A stretch of DNA of 64,000 nt from Rhizobium halophilum (GCF_021648825.1 NZ_JAKJHS010000002.1:186001-250000), one strand, 5' to 3'. Positions 9,593 to 18,763 are shown, counted from the first letter of the stretch. The notes: generated by a model from the letters alone, not told the origin. Numbers and translations are program-made.

Positions 9593-10576
9593 ATGAACAA
9601 GATCGTCTCCGCATTTTCCGCTCTCGCCGCAACAGCAATGCTTGCTGGCGCCGTCGAGGCTGCCGACCTGGTGATCTACACCAGCCAGCCCAATGAAGAC
9701 GCCCAGGCCACCGTCGACGGGTTCAAGGCCGCCAATCCTGGTCTGGAGGTCGAATGGGTTCGCGATGGTACGCCAAAGATCATGGCCAAGCTGATGGCCG
9801 AGATCGAGGCGGGCAATCCGGTGGCCGATATCCTGCTGATTGCCGATACCGTCACGCTTGAGCGCATGAAGCAGGCTGGCCAGTTGATGGCCTACAAGTC
9901 GCCCGAGGCGCAGAACTTCGACGCCGCCCTTTACGATGCGGACGGCCACTACTACTCCACCAAGCTGATCACCACCGGCATCATGTACAACACGCAGGCT
10001 GGCATGAAGCCGACCAGCTGGAAGGATCTCACCAAAGCGGAAGCAAAGGGCCTCGTTGCCATGCCGAGCCCCCTGACTTCAGGTGCAGCGCTCATCCACG
10101 CCCAGACGCTGGCTGGCGTCGACAGCCTCGGCTGGGATTACTACCGCTCGCTGAAAGACAACGGCGCCGTCGCCTCGGGCGGCAATGGCGCCGTGCTGAA
10201 GTCGGTTGCTTCGGGCGAAAAGGCCTACGGCATGGTCGTCGACTACATGCCGATCCGGGAGAAGGCGAAGGGCGCGCCGGTCGAGTTCGTTTTCCCGGAA
10301 GAGGGCGTTTCTGCCGTTACCGAGCCGGTCGCGATTCTCTCTTCGACCGAGCATGCTGATGCCGCCAAGAAGTTCATCGACTACATCCTTTCGGAAGAAG
10401 GCCAGAAGGTCCAGCTCGGCCTCGGCTACATTCCCGCCCGCAACGGACTCGGCGTTCCAAAAGGCTTCCCGGCGCGCGACCAGATCAAAGTGCTGCCGAT
10501 CGATGCTGCTGACGCCCTGAAGACCTCGGAGGAAGACCTGAAGACATTCTCCGACATTTTCGGCACCGCCGGCTGA
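9593..10576 (+). CDS. Periplasmic substrate-binding protein of an Fe3+/phosphonate-type ABC transporter
   Basis: A 327-residue cluster D/type 1 solute-binding protein with a Sec signal peptide (residues 1-23, cut after GAVEA). The mature start DLVIYTSQPNEDA and ADILLIADTVTLERM are typical of the AfuA/FbpA/PhnS group, which binds Fe3+ or 2-aminoethylphosphonate. The pattern of iron-binding tyrosines is not evident, and the PHO-box-like site upstream argues for a phosphorus compound. It is the first gene of a four-gene unit with permease, ATPase and a phosphatase-like enzyme. Confidence 0.85.
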   Translation: MNKIVSAFSALAATAMLAGAVEAADLVIYTSQPNEDAQATVDGFKAANPGLEVEWVRDGTPKIMAKLMAEIEAGNPVADILLIADTVTLERMKQAGQLMAYKSPEAQNFDAALYDADGHYYSTKLITTGIMYNTQAGMKPTSWKDLTKAEAKGLVAMPSPLTSGAALIHAQTLAGVDSLGWDYYRSLKDNGAVASGGNGAVLKSVASGEKAYGMVVDYMPIREKAKGAPVEFVFPEEGVSAVTEPVAILSSTEHADAAKKFIDYILSEEGQKVQLGLGYIPARNGLGVPKGFPARDQIKVLPIDAADALKTSEEDLKTFSDIFGTAG

Positions 10577-10590
10577 TCCGTCCGCCGCAG

Positions 10591-12285
10591 ATGCGATCTT
10601 CCGTCCGATCAGGAAACAGCCAGCCGCGCTGGCTGTTTCCTTTTGTCGTTATCGTTGTCCTCGTTCTGAGCGTACTGCCACTGGCAAGGCTTGCGTGGAC
10701 GGGTATTGTGTCCGCCTTGCGGGGAGATGCCGGACAGCTGCTTGCGGATCCGGCGCTCTGGAGTGCCACTCTCAACACACTCACGACCTCCTTCCTGGGC
10801 ATGATCGCTGCCGTCATCCTCGGCGGCAGTTTTGCCGTGCTGCTGACGCTGTTTGACGTGCGGGGCAGGAGCGCGCTCGGGTTTCTGTTCATGCTGCCGA
10901 TGATGATCCCGCCGCAGGTGACGGCGCTGTCCTGGATTGGGCTGACGGGGCCATCCAGCACCCTCCTCAAGGCCATGGGCATGGCGCCGCCGCTCGGCAG
11001 TCCGCAGCCACTCTATTCGGTCGGCGGGATTGCTCTCCTGTTCGGCGTGCAGCATGCGCCATTAGTGTATCTCGCCATGCGCGCCGGGCTGCTGTCACTG
11101 CCGAAGGAGGGAGTGGAAGCCGCACGACTTTCCGGTGCCTCTACCCTGCGCCTGCTGCTCGACATCGTCCTGCCGCTCGCAATGCCGGGACTGGTCGCAG
11201 GTGCTGCGATCGCCTTCGTGTCCGGGGTCGGGAACTTCGGAATCCCGGCCATTTTGGGAATTCCCGCTTCCATCTATACGTTGCCGACCCTGATCTATTC
11301 GAAGTTTGCGAGCTTCGGCCCGACAACCTTTGCCGACATTTCCATCATCTCCGTGCTGATTACGCTGCTTGCGGTCGCGGGGCTGTCGGTCGAAGCGCGA
11401 GTCCTGCGGGGACGCGACTACCGCACAATCGGGTTGTCCGGTCAGGCGGCCGTCTTTCGACTGGGTGCGGTTCGGCTACCGGTAGAAATGCTGCTCTGGT
11501 TGGTGACATTCATCATCCTCTTCCTGCCGTTCCTGGCACTGCTGGCAAGTTCGCTGGCTCCCGCTTACGGCGTTTCGCTCAACCTGGAGACGGCGACGCT
11601 GCATGCTTATGAGGAAGTTATCTTTCGGCAGTCGGTGACCCGATCTGCCTTCACAAACTCGGTTTCACTGGCACTTGCCAGCGCCTTCGGACTGCTGGTG
11701 ATCTCCGTGCTCCTCGGCTACTACATCGTGCGAACGAAGAGCCGGACGGCGGCAACGATCTCCGCCATGGCGGAGATTCCCTATGCATTGCCAGGCATCG
11801 TGCTTGCTGTCGCCTTCATCCTGCTCCTGGCGGCACCGCTTCCGATCCTCGGCTTCTCGATTTATGGAACGATCTGGATCATCCTGATCGCCTACCTTTC
11901 CAGCTTTCTGGCGGTGAGCCTAAAGCCGGTGATCAGCGCTTATCGGCAGCTCGACCCCTCGCTGGAAGAAGCCGCACGCCTTTCAGGCGCCGGCTTTTAC
12001 AGGCGGATGCGAGACGTTCTGGTGCCGCTGATCGCGCCGGCTGCCGGTTCGTCCATCATTCTGGTCTTTCTGATCGCCTGCAATGAACTGACTGTTTCCG
12101 CGCTACTGTGGTCGGCCGGGACGCAGACGCTCGGCGTCGCGATCTACAATCTCGACGATAGTGGCAGCTTTAATCTGGCTGCGGCGTTGTCCGTACTCGT
12201 TGTTGTCATGGTGGTCGTGTTGATGCTGATCCTCGAGTTGATGGCGCGTCGGCTGCCGGGAGGAGCGCTGCCATGGCGCCGCTGA
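10591..12285 (+). CDS. ABC transporter permease with two fused membrane halves
   Basis: A 564-residue inner-membrane protein with about 12 membrane segments. Two MetI-like halves each carry the EAA loop that docks the ATPase: EAARLSGASTLRLL near residue 176 and EAARLSGAGFYRRM near 457. This fused layout is usual for FbpB/AfuB and PhnU/V-type systems. The start is set by the first membrane segment (LFPFVVIVVLVLSVLPL, residues 15-31); a strong hairpin lies inside codons 8-18. It overlaps the ATPase gene by 13 bp, indicating coupling. Confidence 0.9.
   Translation: MRSSVRSGNSQPRWLFPFVVIVVLVLSVLPLARLAWTGIVSALRGDAGQLLADPALWSATLNTLTTSFLGMIAAVILGGSFAVLLTLFDVRGRSALGFLFMLPMMIPPQVTALSWIGLTGPSSTLLKAMGMAPPLGSPQPLYSVGGIALLFGVQHAPLVYLAMRAGLLSLPKEGVEAARLSGASTLRLLLDIVLPLAMPGLVAGAAIAFVSGVGNFGIPAILGIPASIYTLPTLIYSKFASFGPTTFADISIISVLITLLAVAGLSVEARVLRGRDYRTIGLSGQAAVFRLGAVRLPVEMLLWLVTFIILFLPFLALLASSLAPAYGVSLNLETATLHAYEEVIFRQSVTRSAFTNSVSLALASAFGLLVISVLLGYYIVRTKSRTAATISAMAEIPYALPGIVLAVAFILLLAAPLPILGFSIYGTIWIILIAYLSSFLAVSLKPVISAYRQLDPSLEEAARLSGAGFYRRMRDVLVPLIAPAAGSSIILVFLIACNELTVSALLWSAGTQTLGVAIYNLDDSGSFNLAAALSVLVVVMVVVLMLILELMARRLPGGALPWRR
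10612..10644 (+). terminator. Terminator-like stem-loop inside start of permease gene
   Basis: GGAAACAGCCAGC (10612-10624) pairs perfectly with GCTGGCTGTTTCC (10628-10640) around CGC, then TTTT. It is a textbook intrinsic terminator shape, 36 bp after the binding-protein stop and within the first codons of the permease. It probably protects or ends most transcripts after the binding-protein gene, giving excess of that protein. Confidence 0.7.
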
Positions 12286-13301
12286 TCCTCAACAGTGTCA
12301 CCAAGGGGTTTGGCTCTGGTGCGCCGGCTGTGCGGGATCTGTCGTTGACCGTGCGGGAAGGTCGGTTCCTAGCGCTGCTGGGTCCCTCCGGCTGTGGCAA
12401 GACAACGGTGCTACGGATGATCGCTGGCTTTGAGCAGCCGAGCGACGGGGCCATCCTTCTCGGCGAGCGTCTTCTGGCGGATGGAGCCACCATGGTGCCG
12501 CCGGAGCGCCGCAACATGGCGATGGTTTTTCAGTCCTATGCGCTGTGGCCGCATATGACGGTGGCGGAGAACGTCGGTTATCCGCTGAAGGTGCGCAAGG
12601 TGGCAAAGGAGAAGGCACGGCAGAAGGTGCGCGAGGCGCTTTCGGCAGTGCGGCTTGATACCTATGCCGACCGACGTCCTGCCGAGCTTTCGGGCGGGCA
12701 GCGGCAGCGGGTGGCGCTGGCCCGATGCCTGGTGACGGAGCCGGACGTGGTGCTGCTCGATGAGCCACTGGCTAATCTCGACCGCCACCTGCGCCAGGAG
12801 ATGGAAGAGACGTTTCGCGACTTCCACGCCCGGTCCGGCGCGACGATGATCTATGTGACCCACGACCAGAGCGAGGCGATGGCACTGGCCACCGACGTTG
12901 CGGTGATGTCGGAGGGAAGGCTTCTGCAGATAGCCTCGCCCGAGGAAATCTATGCCCGGCCGGAAGGTCTCGTTGTTGGCGGGCTGGTGGGGCAGGGGGC
13001 AATCCTCTCGCTGTGTTTGCCACCTCCATCGGACCGACTGCTCGACTGGCCCCGTCTGCGCCAGGCCCTGCTGGAGCCGATCGAGGGTTGGAAATCCGCG
13101 CATGTTCTGGTGCGACCTCAGGATGTGATTCTGGATGGCTCGGGCCTTCCCGCCCGCGTCATCTCCTCGTTCTTTGAAGGGGAGCGGTATGCACTTCGGC
13201 TGGAGTTGCAGGACGGGCAGTCGCTTCGAAGCTTTTCGCGGCAGGCAGTGAGGCCGGCAGACATGGTGCATGTCGTGCTGGCCAGCGGATGGCGATTGTA
13301 G
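12273..13301 (+). CDS. ABC transporter ATP-binding protein
   Basis: The energy-coupling subunit, 342 residues. Walker A GPSGCGKTT is at residues 37-45, signature LSGGQRQR near 138, Walker B VVLLDEP near 158, and the switch histidine lies in THDQSEAM. The C-terminal part after residue 240 is a TOBE-like regulatory domain, as in the Fe3+/phosphonate and spermidine/maltose ATPases. It overlaps the permease gene by 13 bp. Confidence 0.92.
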   Translation: MAPLILNSVTKGFGSGAPAVRDLSLTVREGRFLALLGPSGCGKTTVLRMIAGFEQPSDGAILLGERLLADGATMVPPERRNMAMVFQSYALWPHMTVAENVGYPLKVRKVAKEKARQKVREALSAVRLDTYADRRPAELSGGQRQRVALARCLVTEPDVVLLDEPLANLDRHLRQEMEETFRDFHARSGATMIYVTHDQSEAMALATDVAVMSEGRLLQIASPEEIYARPEGLVVGGLVGQGAILSLCLPPPSDRLLDWPRLRQALLEPIEGWKSAHVLVRPQDVILDGSGLPARVISSFFEGERYALRLELQDGQSLRSFSRQAVRPADMVHVVLASGWRL

Positions 13302-13347
13302 ACGAGGCGCCCAGCGGGCATAACTGCTGCGTCAATCGGAAAAGCTC

Positions 13348-14454
13348 ATGTCTGTCCGCCTCGCCACCTTCAATATCGAAAACCTCATCACCCGCTTCAA
13401 TTTTTCCGGCTTTCGCAACCAATTGCGACAGGACCGGGTGCTGCGCCTCTACGACGTTGCCGACAAGGAGGCCTACCAGCAGATGGAGCAAGCGCGCGTG
13501 ATTGCCTCGACGGATGACACGCGCCAGCTTTCCGCCTTGGCAATTGCCGATGCGGACGCAGACATCCTCTGCTTGCAGGAAGTCGACAACATGCCGGCGC
13601 TGCATGCCTTTGAATACGGCTATCTGTTTCGCATGGTCGGCAACGGCTACATCCAGAAATACCTGATCGAGGGCAATGATACGCGCGGGATCGATGTTGC
13701 TGTCCTGATGCGCGAGAAGACCCGTCACGGGCAGCCAATCGAACTGGTCGACATCCGTAGCCATGCCATGCTGACCTATTACGATCTCGATCTTTACGAC
13801 GAGGACCTCGCCAAGTCCGTGAACCGGAACGACAAGATCTTCAAGCGGGATTGTCTGGAGCTCGACATACGGATCGGCGGCCGGCCGCTTACCCTTTATG
13901 TGGTCCACTTCAAGTCCATGGGAAATGTGCGGGAAGGAGGCGACGGGCGGCTTGCTACCATGGCGGTGCGCATGGCTGAGGCGAGGGCGGTGCGCCGGAT
14001 CATCGAGCGACGGTTCGGGACAAGCCAGGCTGCCAAAAAGAACTTCGCCATCTGCGGCGACATGAACGATTACCAGGAAAAGGTCGTCGTCTCCGGCACG
14101 CGCCGCACGGGTCATGACTTCACGTATCATCGCGAGGGGAAGAGCGCACTCGACATCTTCAGCGCCGAGGGGTTTGCGGAGAATGTCGTCCAGCGTCGCG
14201 ACGAGTTGGACCGCTGGACGCTCTACCATTCAAGGGGCCCACAGGAGCAGCATCTTTGCCAGCTTGATTATATCTGGTTGTCGCCGGCGCTTGCCGCGCG
14301 CAATGCGAAGATGGTTCCGGAGATTATCCGTAACGGCCAGCCCTGCCGGACGCCCTTTCCTCCCCGCCAGGAGGTAGAGCGCTATCCGCGCATCGGCTGG
14401 GATCGTCCCAAAGCCTCCGACCATTGTCCGGTCGTGGTCGAGCTGAGTCTATGA
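13348..14454 (+). CDS. Endonuclease/exonuclease/phosphatase (EEP) family enzyme
   Basis: A 368-residue metal-dependent phosphoesterase of the DNase I-like fold. The hallmarks are in order: FNIENL near the start, metal-ligand Glu in LCLQEVDN (~75), VVHFKSM (~190), GDMNDY (~237) and the final SDHCP (~360). Substrates in this family range from nucleic acids to sphingolipids and inositol phosphates. No signal peptide is visible. It starts 46 bp after the ATPase gene, so it probably shares the operon and its likely phosphate control, fitting a role in releasing phosphate from an imported or nucleic substrate (inference). Confidence 0.85.
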   Translation: MSVRLATFNIENLITRFNFSGFRNQLRQDRVLRLYDVADKEAYQQMEQARVIASTDDTRQLSALAIADADADILCLQEVDNMPALHAFEYGYLFRMVGNGYIQKYLIEGNDTRGIDVAVLMREKTRHGQPIELVDIRSHAMLTYYDLDLYDEDLAKSVNRNDKIFKRDCLELDIRIGGRPLTLYVVHFKSMGNVREGGDGRLATMAVRMAEARAVRRIIERRFGTSQAAKKNFAICGDMNDYQEKVVVSGTRRTGHDFTYHREGKSALDIFSAEGFAENVVQRRDELDRWTLYHSRGPQEQHLCQLDYIWLSPALAARNAKMVPEIIRNGQPCRTPFPPRQEVERYPRIGWDRPKASDHCPVVVELSL

Positions 14455-14557
14455 CTTTTCTTGGTTTCCTGAGTTCAGGATAAACCACGACCGCGGTTGC
14501 ACACCGCCGCGCCGTCGTGCAGGTTGAGGGCGGTTCAGATCATGCTGGAGAGGTTCA

Positions 14558-15472
14558 TTGGCGCGGCGTTACGGGATCTATGATGTCTTCACCGATACCG
14601 TGCTTGCGGGAAATCCGCTGGCGGTGATCTTCGATGGTGATGGCCTGGATGACGAGGTCATGCAGTCCGTAGCGCGGGAAATGAACCTTTCAGAGACTGT
14701 TTTCGTACAGAGCGCTTCCAAACCTGCGCACACTGCACGGTTGCGCATCTTCACTCCGGCCCGCGAGCTACCCTTCGCCGGCCATCCGACGGTTGGCACG
14801 GCGGTTGCGCTGGCAGAGCTCGAGCACGGAAGCGACGACGACGTCGACATGGTCTGCGTTCTGGAGGAGAAGGTAGGCCCGGTTCGCTGTGCCGTGCGTC
14901 TTCGCCGCCAAGGCGCCGGCTTTGCCGAATTCGACCTGCCGAAGACACCGGTGTCGGTTGACCTTCCTCTCGACCGGCAGGGGCTGGCGGATGCCCTCAG
15001 CATCAATGCTGGCATGATCGGCTTTGAGAACCACCGCGTGTCCATCTGGACCGCAGGCGTACCCTTCGTCATGATCCCCGTGCACAATCTCGCCAGCGTC
15101 GAAACGCTGGAGTTCGACGCGACGCTCTGGGAAAAGGTGGCGCCATTCGTGGAGGGCGGGCTGGCGTCAGCCTTCGTCTACTGCCGGGGCGCCGTCAACC
15201 ATCACGCCCGCTTTCATGCGCGCATGTTTTCGCCCGATATGGGGATAGCCGAGGATCCGGCAACCGGCTCGGCAGTTGCCGCACTGGCCGGCGCCATCCA
15301 CCAATTTGACGCCCTGCCGGACGGCCATCACCCGATCCTGGTGGAGCAGGGCGTCGAGATGGGGCGCCCCTCCTACATTCACCTGCATGTCGACGTGAAG
15401 GAGGGAATGATCGCTAAGGCGCGGATTGGCGGGCAGGCCGTGCGGCTTGCGCGGGGGACGCTTGAGCTTTGA
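14558..15472 (+). CDS. PhzF family isomerase/epimerase-like protein
   Basis: A 304-residue protein of the PhzF/diaminopimelate-epimerase fold. The N-terminal FTDTVLAGNPLAVIFDG and the catalytic Glu in MNLSETVFV (E46) are present; the second half carries the pseudo-symmetric EDPATGSAVAALAGA motif. PhzF isomerises a dihydro-anthranilate in phenazine synthesis, but most homologues, as here without other phz genes, have unknown substrates. Start is TTG 14558 with GGAGAGG four bases before it. Confidence 0.87.
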   Translation: MARRYGIYDVFTDTVLAGNPLAVIFDGDGLDDEVMQSVAREMNLSETVFVQSASKPAHTARLRIFTPARELPFAGHPTVGTAVALAELEHGSDDDVDMVCVLEEKVGPVRCAVRLRRQGAGFAEFDLPKTPVSVDLPLDRQGLADALSINAGMIGFENHRVSIWTAGVPFVMIPVHNLASVETLEFDATLWEKVAPFVEGGLASAFVYCRGAVNHHARFHARMFSPDMGIAEDPATGSAVAALAGAIHQFDALPDGHHPILVEQGVEMGRPSYIHLHVDVKEGMIAKARIGGQAVRLARGTLEL

Positions 15473-15609
15473 TTTTTCGCTCCTGTGAGGGGAGAGGGAG
15501 CCGTTTTTCTCCCGCTGGAAAAATTTGAGAGGAAGCGCTGGACAAGCCGAACGAACCCCTTTATACGCCCTGACACCGGCGGGCGCTGACGTGTTCCGAA
15601 CGGGTTTTC

Positions 15610-15685
<76 letters not shown>

Positions 15686-15978
15686 AAACTCCCTGCAAGT
15701 CAAGCATTTTGGGTTAATCTTGAGACTGTTTTGCGACTGTCGTGCGACCGTTCGACATTGATCAAGTCGCACGAATGTCTCACGCCAGCAATCGTGTTCC
15801 GGCCGCAACTGTCTCCGGCTCGATGATCGCCCCGCGATACGGGCGGAGCCACAGCGCAATGTTGTTAAACCGGCTGATGCGATGATCAACGAGACGTGCA
15901 GCTTCCTCCAGGATCTCCTGCCGCTACGGGTTCTCCAGGACGGGGGGACTAACGCCGCTGTGTCGCTAGAGGTGAGAC

Positions 15979-16203
15979 ATGACCGAAAGGACCGACTGGG
16001 AACGAAGGCTACGAACCCCTTGAAAGCTGGCTTGAAGCGGAACGGCGTCAATCCTGCGCAAGCTAGTCGAGAAATAGGCGGCGATAGGCGTTGACGAGAA
16101 GGAGGTAAACGTGCGGAATAAGCTCTCTAGGGGCAAATTGACTGCAGCGTTTCTCCTGCAGTGCCTAGAAGCAATAGAAACCACCTCAATCGTGACGCGC
16201 TAA
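15979..16203 (+). pseudogene. Decayed DUF6471-like small protein gene
   Basis: Reading across frames gives M-T-E-R-T-D-W-E-R-R, then LKAGLKRNGVN, then AAIGVDEKEVNVRNKLSRGK and LTAAFLLQCLEAIE. I recognise this as the small alphaproteobacterial family DUF6471 (about 70 residues). The reading needs a frame change near 16018, another near 16060, and passes an in-frame TAG near 16076, so the gene is dead. Its final TAA overlaps the ATG of the next open frame (TAATG), suggesting the two once formed an operon. The rest of 15686-16202 holds no other gene I can recognise. Confidence 0.65.
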
Positions 16204-16460
16204 TGTCTTCAAGAGTGAACAGCATCGCTTGGGATCCGCCAACAGAAGGCCCAGGGTTCCCATTTCTGCGGCTTCGATGGGATTACGTACTCGAATACCA
16301 GTGCCAGGAGTTTCTTTGTGGTGTGAGAAAAAACAGCTTTGGCGCATTTTGTGAGAAATGCGGCTTCCGGGTGTACTCCCCGTATCCGGTAAAGGCTGTC
16401 ACTGGTCCAAGGAAGTGGCCGCCAGGGGGTATCCTTGTCAGCGAGTCAGGCTCTCAATAA
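16203..16460 (+). CDS. Small cysteine-containing hypothetical protein
   Basis: An 85-residue open frame starting at ATG 16203, which overlaps the stop of the decayed DUF6471 gene (TAATG). It holds four cysteines in QCQEFLC and FCEKCGF, spaced like a small zinc ribbon. No family recognised. Base composition is lower in GC than the host, like the rest of this end of the prophage. Its 3' end overlaps the convergent membrane-protein gene by 23 bp. Confidence 0.4.
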   Translation: MSSRVNSIAWDPPTEGPGFPFLRLRWDYVLEYQCQEFLCGVRKNSFGAFCEKCGFRVYSPYPVKAVTGPRKWPPGGILVSESGSQ

Positions 16461-17148
16461 GCTCGAAGCCCTCACGATCCTTTATTGATGTCGCCTCTTT
16501 TATGTACCCTTGCCTAAGAAGGGAGGCTACATGGCTGTGAAACACTACTAAGGTGCGAGGCTGATCATTGGCGGCGTGTCTAAAATGCCACGGCAACTGG
16601 ATGCCAAGTTGTTCCAGTAGGGTTTGATTCGCTAACAAGCGACCTGCGAAACGGACATAGAATTTATCTGCTATCTTCTTCCGAAGAGCCCTATCACTAT
16701 CATGGTCCGGCATTCCTCGTTCATCGCGTACGACTTGGTATAAGTCATTAGCATCAGCTAACGACTGATAGTACTCGGCCATTTCCAGGCAGTCGCGCTC
16801 TATCTTTTCCGCCCACTCCTTAATCCTCAATTCTGCCGTGACGCGCTTGCGCGTATCGAACCAAGCATTGACCGTCTTGATGCCTAGCCACGTCAAGGCG
16901 AGGAACACTACGACGACTAACGCAATGTTGAGAATTACAAATAGCGGCACGGCCCACCAAGGAATGAGCCCCCACAAGTATAGGTACGTGTTCCAAGCTA
17001 CTAGTAACGAGGACATTGCAGCCCCCGTAAGCCATAGCCAAGCTCGCCCAGCCCACTTCCGCAACGGCTCCTTGAGACCCAATTGGTCGAGAAGTGAAAT
17101 AAAGGGCTCAACGATGTTGAGGATGATTTTCTGCATACCTCGCACCAT
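16438..17148 (-). CDS. Hypothetical membrane protein, prophage cargo
   Basis: A 236-residue protein. After a short amphipathic start come two hydrophobic segments (about residues 36-58, WLWLTGAAMSSLLVAW, and 63-90, WWAVPLFVILNIALVVVV), then a soluble helical region of 145 residues rich in charged residues (TAELRIKEWAEKIERDCLEMAEYY). No family recognised. Lower GC and its place beside attL, outside the integrase, mark it as cargo rather than a phage core gene. The layout (two membrane spans plus a helical cytosolic domain) resembles other membrane genes of this prophage at 23.7, 30.2 and 48.0 kb. Confidence 0.65.
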   Translation of the reverse strand: MVRGMQKIILNIVEPFISLLDQLGLKEPLRKWAGRAWLWLTGAAMSSLLVAWNTYLYLWGLIPWWAVPLFVILNIALVVVVFLALTWLGIKTVNAWFDTRKRVTAELRIKEWAEKIERDCLEMAEYYQSLADANDLYQVVRDERGMPDHDSDRALRKKIADKFYVRFAGRLLANQTLLEQLGIQLPWHFRHAANDQPRTLVVFHSHVASLLRQGYIKEATSIKDREGFELIESLTR

Positions 17149-17335
17149 GCCCAGATTCCTCTATGTTGTGGAGTCTGTTTTACTTTCATCCATCCAATCC
17201 TTCCGTGAGTCTGGATGAAGAAACGCTTGGTGCGTCTGCTACATAAGGCCGCAAAGGTCCTGGTCGGTGGTTCCCTCTATGCTGTGGCAATCGCGTCTAG
17301 CAATCCGTCCAGGATCTGAAAGGTCGCGTCTTTGC

Positions 17336-18616
17336 TCACTGCTCGTTCTCCTCTGCGCCGTCGTACCAGGCGATCATCTTGGCGATGGCGCTGTCAGCCA
17401 GCTCCGGGTTCATCGCCAGATAGTGCTTCAGGATGTCGTGGGCCGTCTTCATGCTGTGGCCGGTGATGGCGCAGATCTCGGGGATGGTGCAGCCGGAATT
17501 CGCCAGCCAGGTGACGGCGGTATCGCGCAGGTCCTGATCGCGCAGCGCCAGAAGCGCGCCGTCGTCGGCGCCCGGGTTGTGCGGATCCGGCTTGCCGATC
17601 AGGCTCGGCATGGGCTTGATCTCGGGATGCTCGTCCGTTGCCGGCAATCCGCGGGCGGCGGCCTCGCGGATCTCGGCGAAGACATGGGCGTAATGAAACG
17701 ACAGGAGCGGCACCCAGCGGCGCTCGTCGAGGATGACATAGGGGGAGATCACCTCCGCCTGTTTTCGCCGCTCCTCGGACGCTGCGAGGCGCTGGCGCAC
17801 GGCCGGCGCTTCCGGCATGGAAACGATCGCCTTGGTCTTGCGCTGGCGCAGCGTGATGCGGCCGCGCTCCCGTTTGGCGATCTCGTAGTTCAGGCGGTCG
17901 GCCTGGCGCTGGCCGTTCCAGACGCCGAGCACGATCATGTCGCCGATTTCCGGCCGGCCGAGCCGATCGGCAACCGCGACCATCTGCGCGATCTCCTCCT
18001 TGGAGCCGACGCGGATGCGCGGCGCCGGCGTCTTCATGCCGAGATTGTGGAAGGGGTTCGGCTTCTCCGGATTGACGCGGCCCTTGCGGATCGCCCACTG
18101 GAAGGCGATGCCGAGCACGCGCATGGTGCCGACGGCCTGGCTGAGCCCCGTGTGCTTGCGCAGCTCGTCGTACATGCCGACCGCGATCGGCTTGGTAAAA
18201 GCCTCGGCCTCCGCTTCCCATGCGTCCGGCAGGTAGGTGCGGACGGTGTTCTCCTTCTTGCGGTATTCGGTGACCGTCTTTGGCGCCAGATCCTGGATGC
18301 CGGGATTGTCGGCCGGGTGCAGCCACTCCTGGAAGAGCTTGCCGAGCGGATAGGCGGGCGCCAGCGGGACGGCGATCGCGGCCGCAGGCGTCCTTTTCCT
18401 GGGCTTTGCCTTGCCGGCCTGCTGGCGCAGGTTGCGCTGAAACTGGAGCGACCATTCCAGCGCCTCGCCGGCGCTCATCCAGCGGCCGTCCTCGTGGCGC
18501 AGATCCGCGCCCTGGTGGCCCTGCTCGCGCAGCGTCTTCGACGGGGCGAAGCGCGGCCGGCCGTCTCGCCAGGCGACGTATTTGATCTTGGGAGGCGGGG
18601 TCCTGCTCTGCGACAT
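17336..18616 (-). CDS. int: Tyrosine site-specific recombinase (prophage integrase)
   Basis: Catalyses integration and, with an excisionase, excision at tRNA-Lys. 426 residues from ATG 18616. It has an N-terminal arm-binding part, a SAM-like core-binding domain (KTVTEYRKKENTVRTYLP, ~125-145) and the C-terminal catalytic domain. Catalytic residues seen: Arg in WNGQRQADRL (~240), Arg in QDLRDTAVTWL, His in ITGHSMKTA, and nucleophile Tyr in ILKHYLA. The first His of the usual H-x-x-R box is Gln here. Last gene of a leftward six-gene unit. Confidence 0.92.
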   Translation of the reverse strand: MSQSRTPPPKIKYVAWRDGRPRFAPSKTLREQGHQGADLRHEDGRWMSAGEALEWSLQFQRNLRQQAGKAKPRKRTPAAAIAVPLAPAYPLGKLFQEWLHPADNPGIQDLAPKTVTEYRKKENTVRTYLPDAWEAEAEAFTKPIAVGMYDELRKHTGLSQAVGTMRVLGIAFQWAIRKGRVNPEKPNPFHNLGMKTPAPRIRVGSKEEIAQMVAVADRLGRPEIGDMIVLGVWNGQRQADRLNYEIAKRERGRITLRQRKTKAIVSMPEAPAVRQRLAASEERRKQAEVISPYVILDERRWVPLLSFHYAHVFAEIREAAARGLPATDEHPEIKPMPSLIGKPDPHNPGADDGALLALRDQDLRDTAVTWLANSGCTIPEICAITGHSMKTAHDILKHYLAMNPELADSAIAKMIAWYDGAEENEQ

Positions 18617-18652
18617 GGCGGCAACCTTTTGTCTTACTCTAGAAACAAAGAG

Positions 18653-18686
18653 GCCCGGCGGCCACGCGAAACAAAGACCGCCGGGC
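18653..18686 (-). terminator. Hairpin before the integrase gene
   Basis: GCCCGGCGG (18653-18661) pairs with CCGCCGGGC (18678-18686). Read leftward it is followed by CTCTTTGTTTC, T-rich. It would attenuate read-through from the upstream excisionase-like operon into int. Confidence 0.45.
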
Positions 18687-18763
18687 AAGATCCGGATCGC
18701 CCCCTCTCCATCGGGTGCTTCCGGATGCGGCGGCCGGGGGGAACTGTTCGGCCGCCGGGGAGG

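Noticed and set aside
9593-13301. Plain iron (Fe3+) transporter annotation
   Set aside because: The family includes phosphonate systems, the iron-binding Tyr pattern is not evident, and the upstream site looks like a PHO box; kept as substrate undecided.
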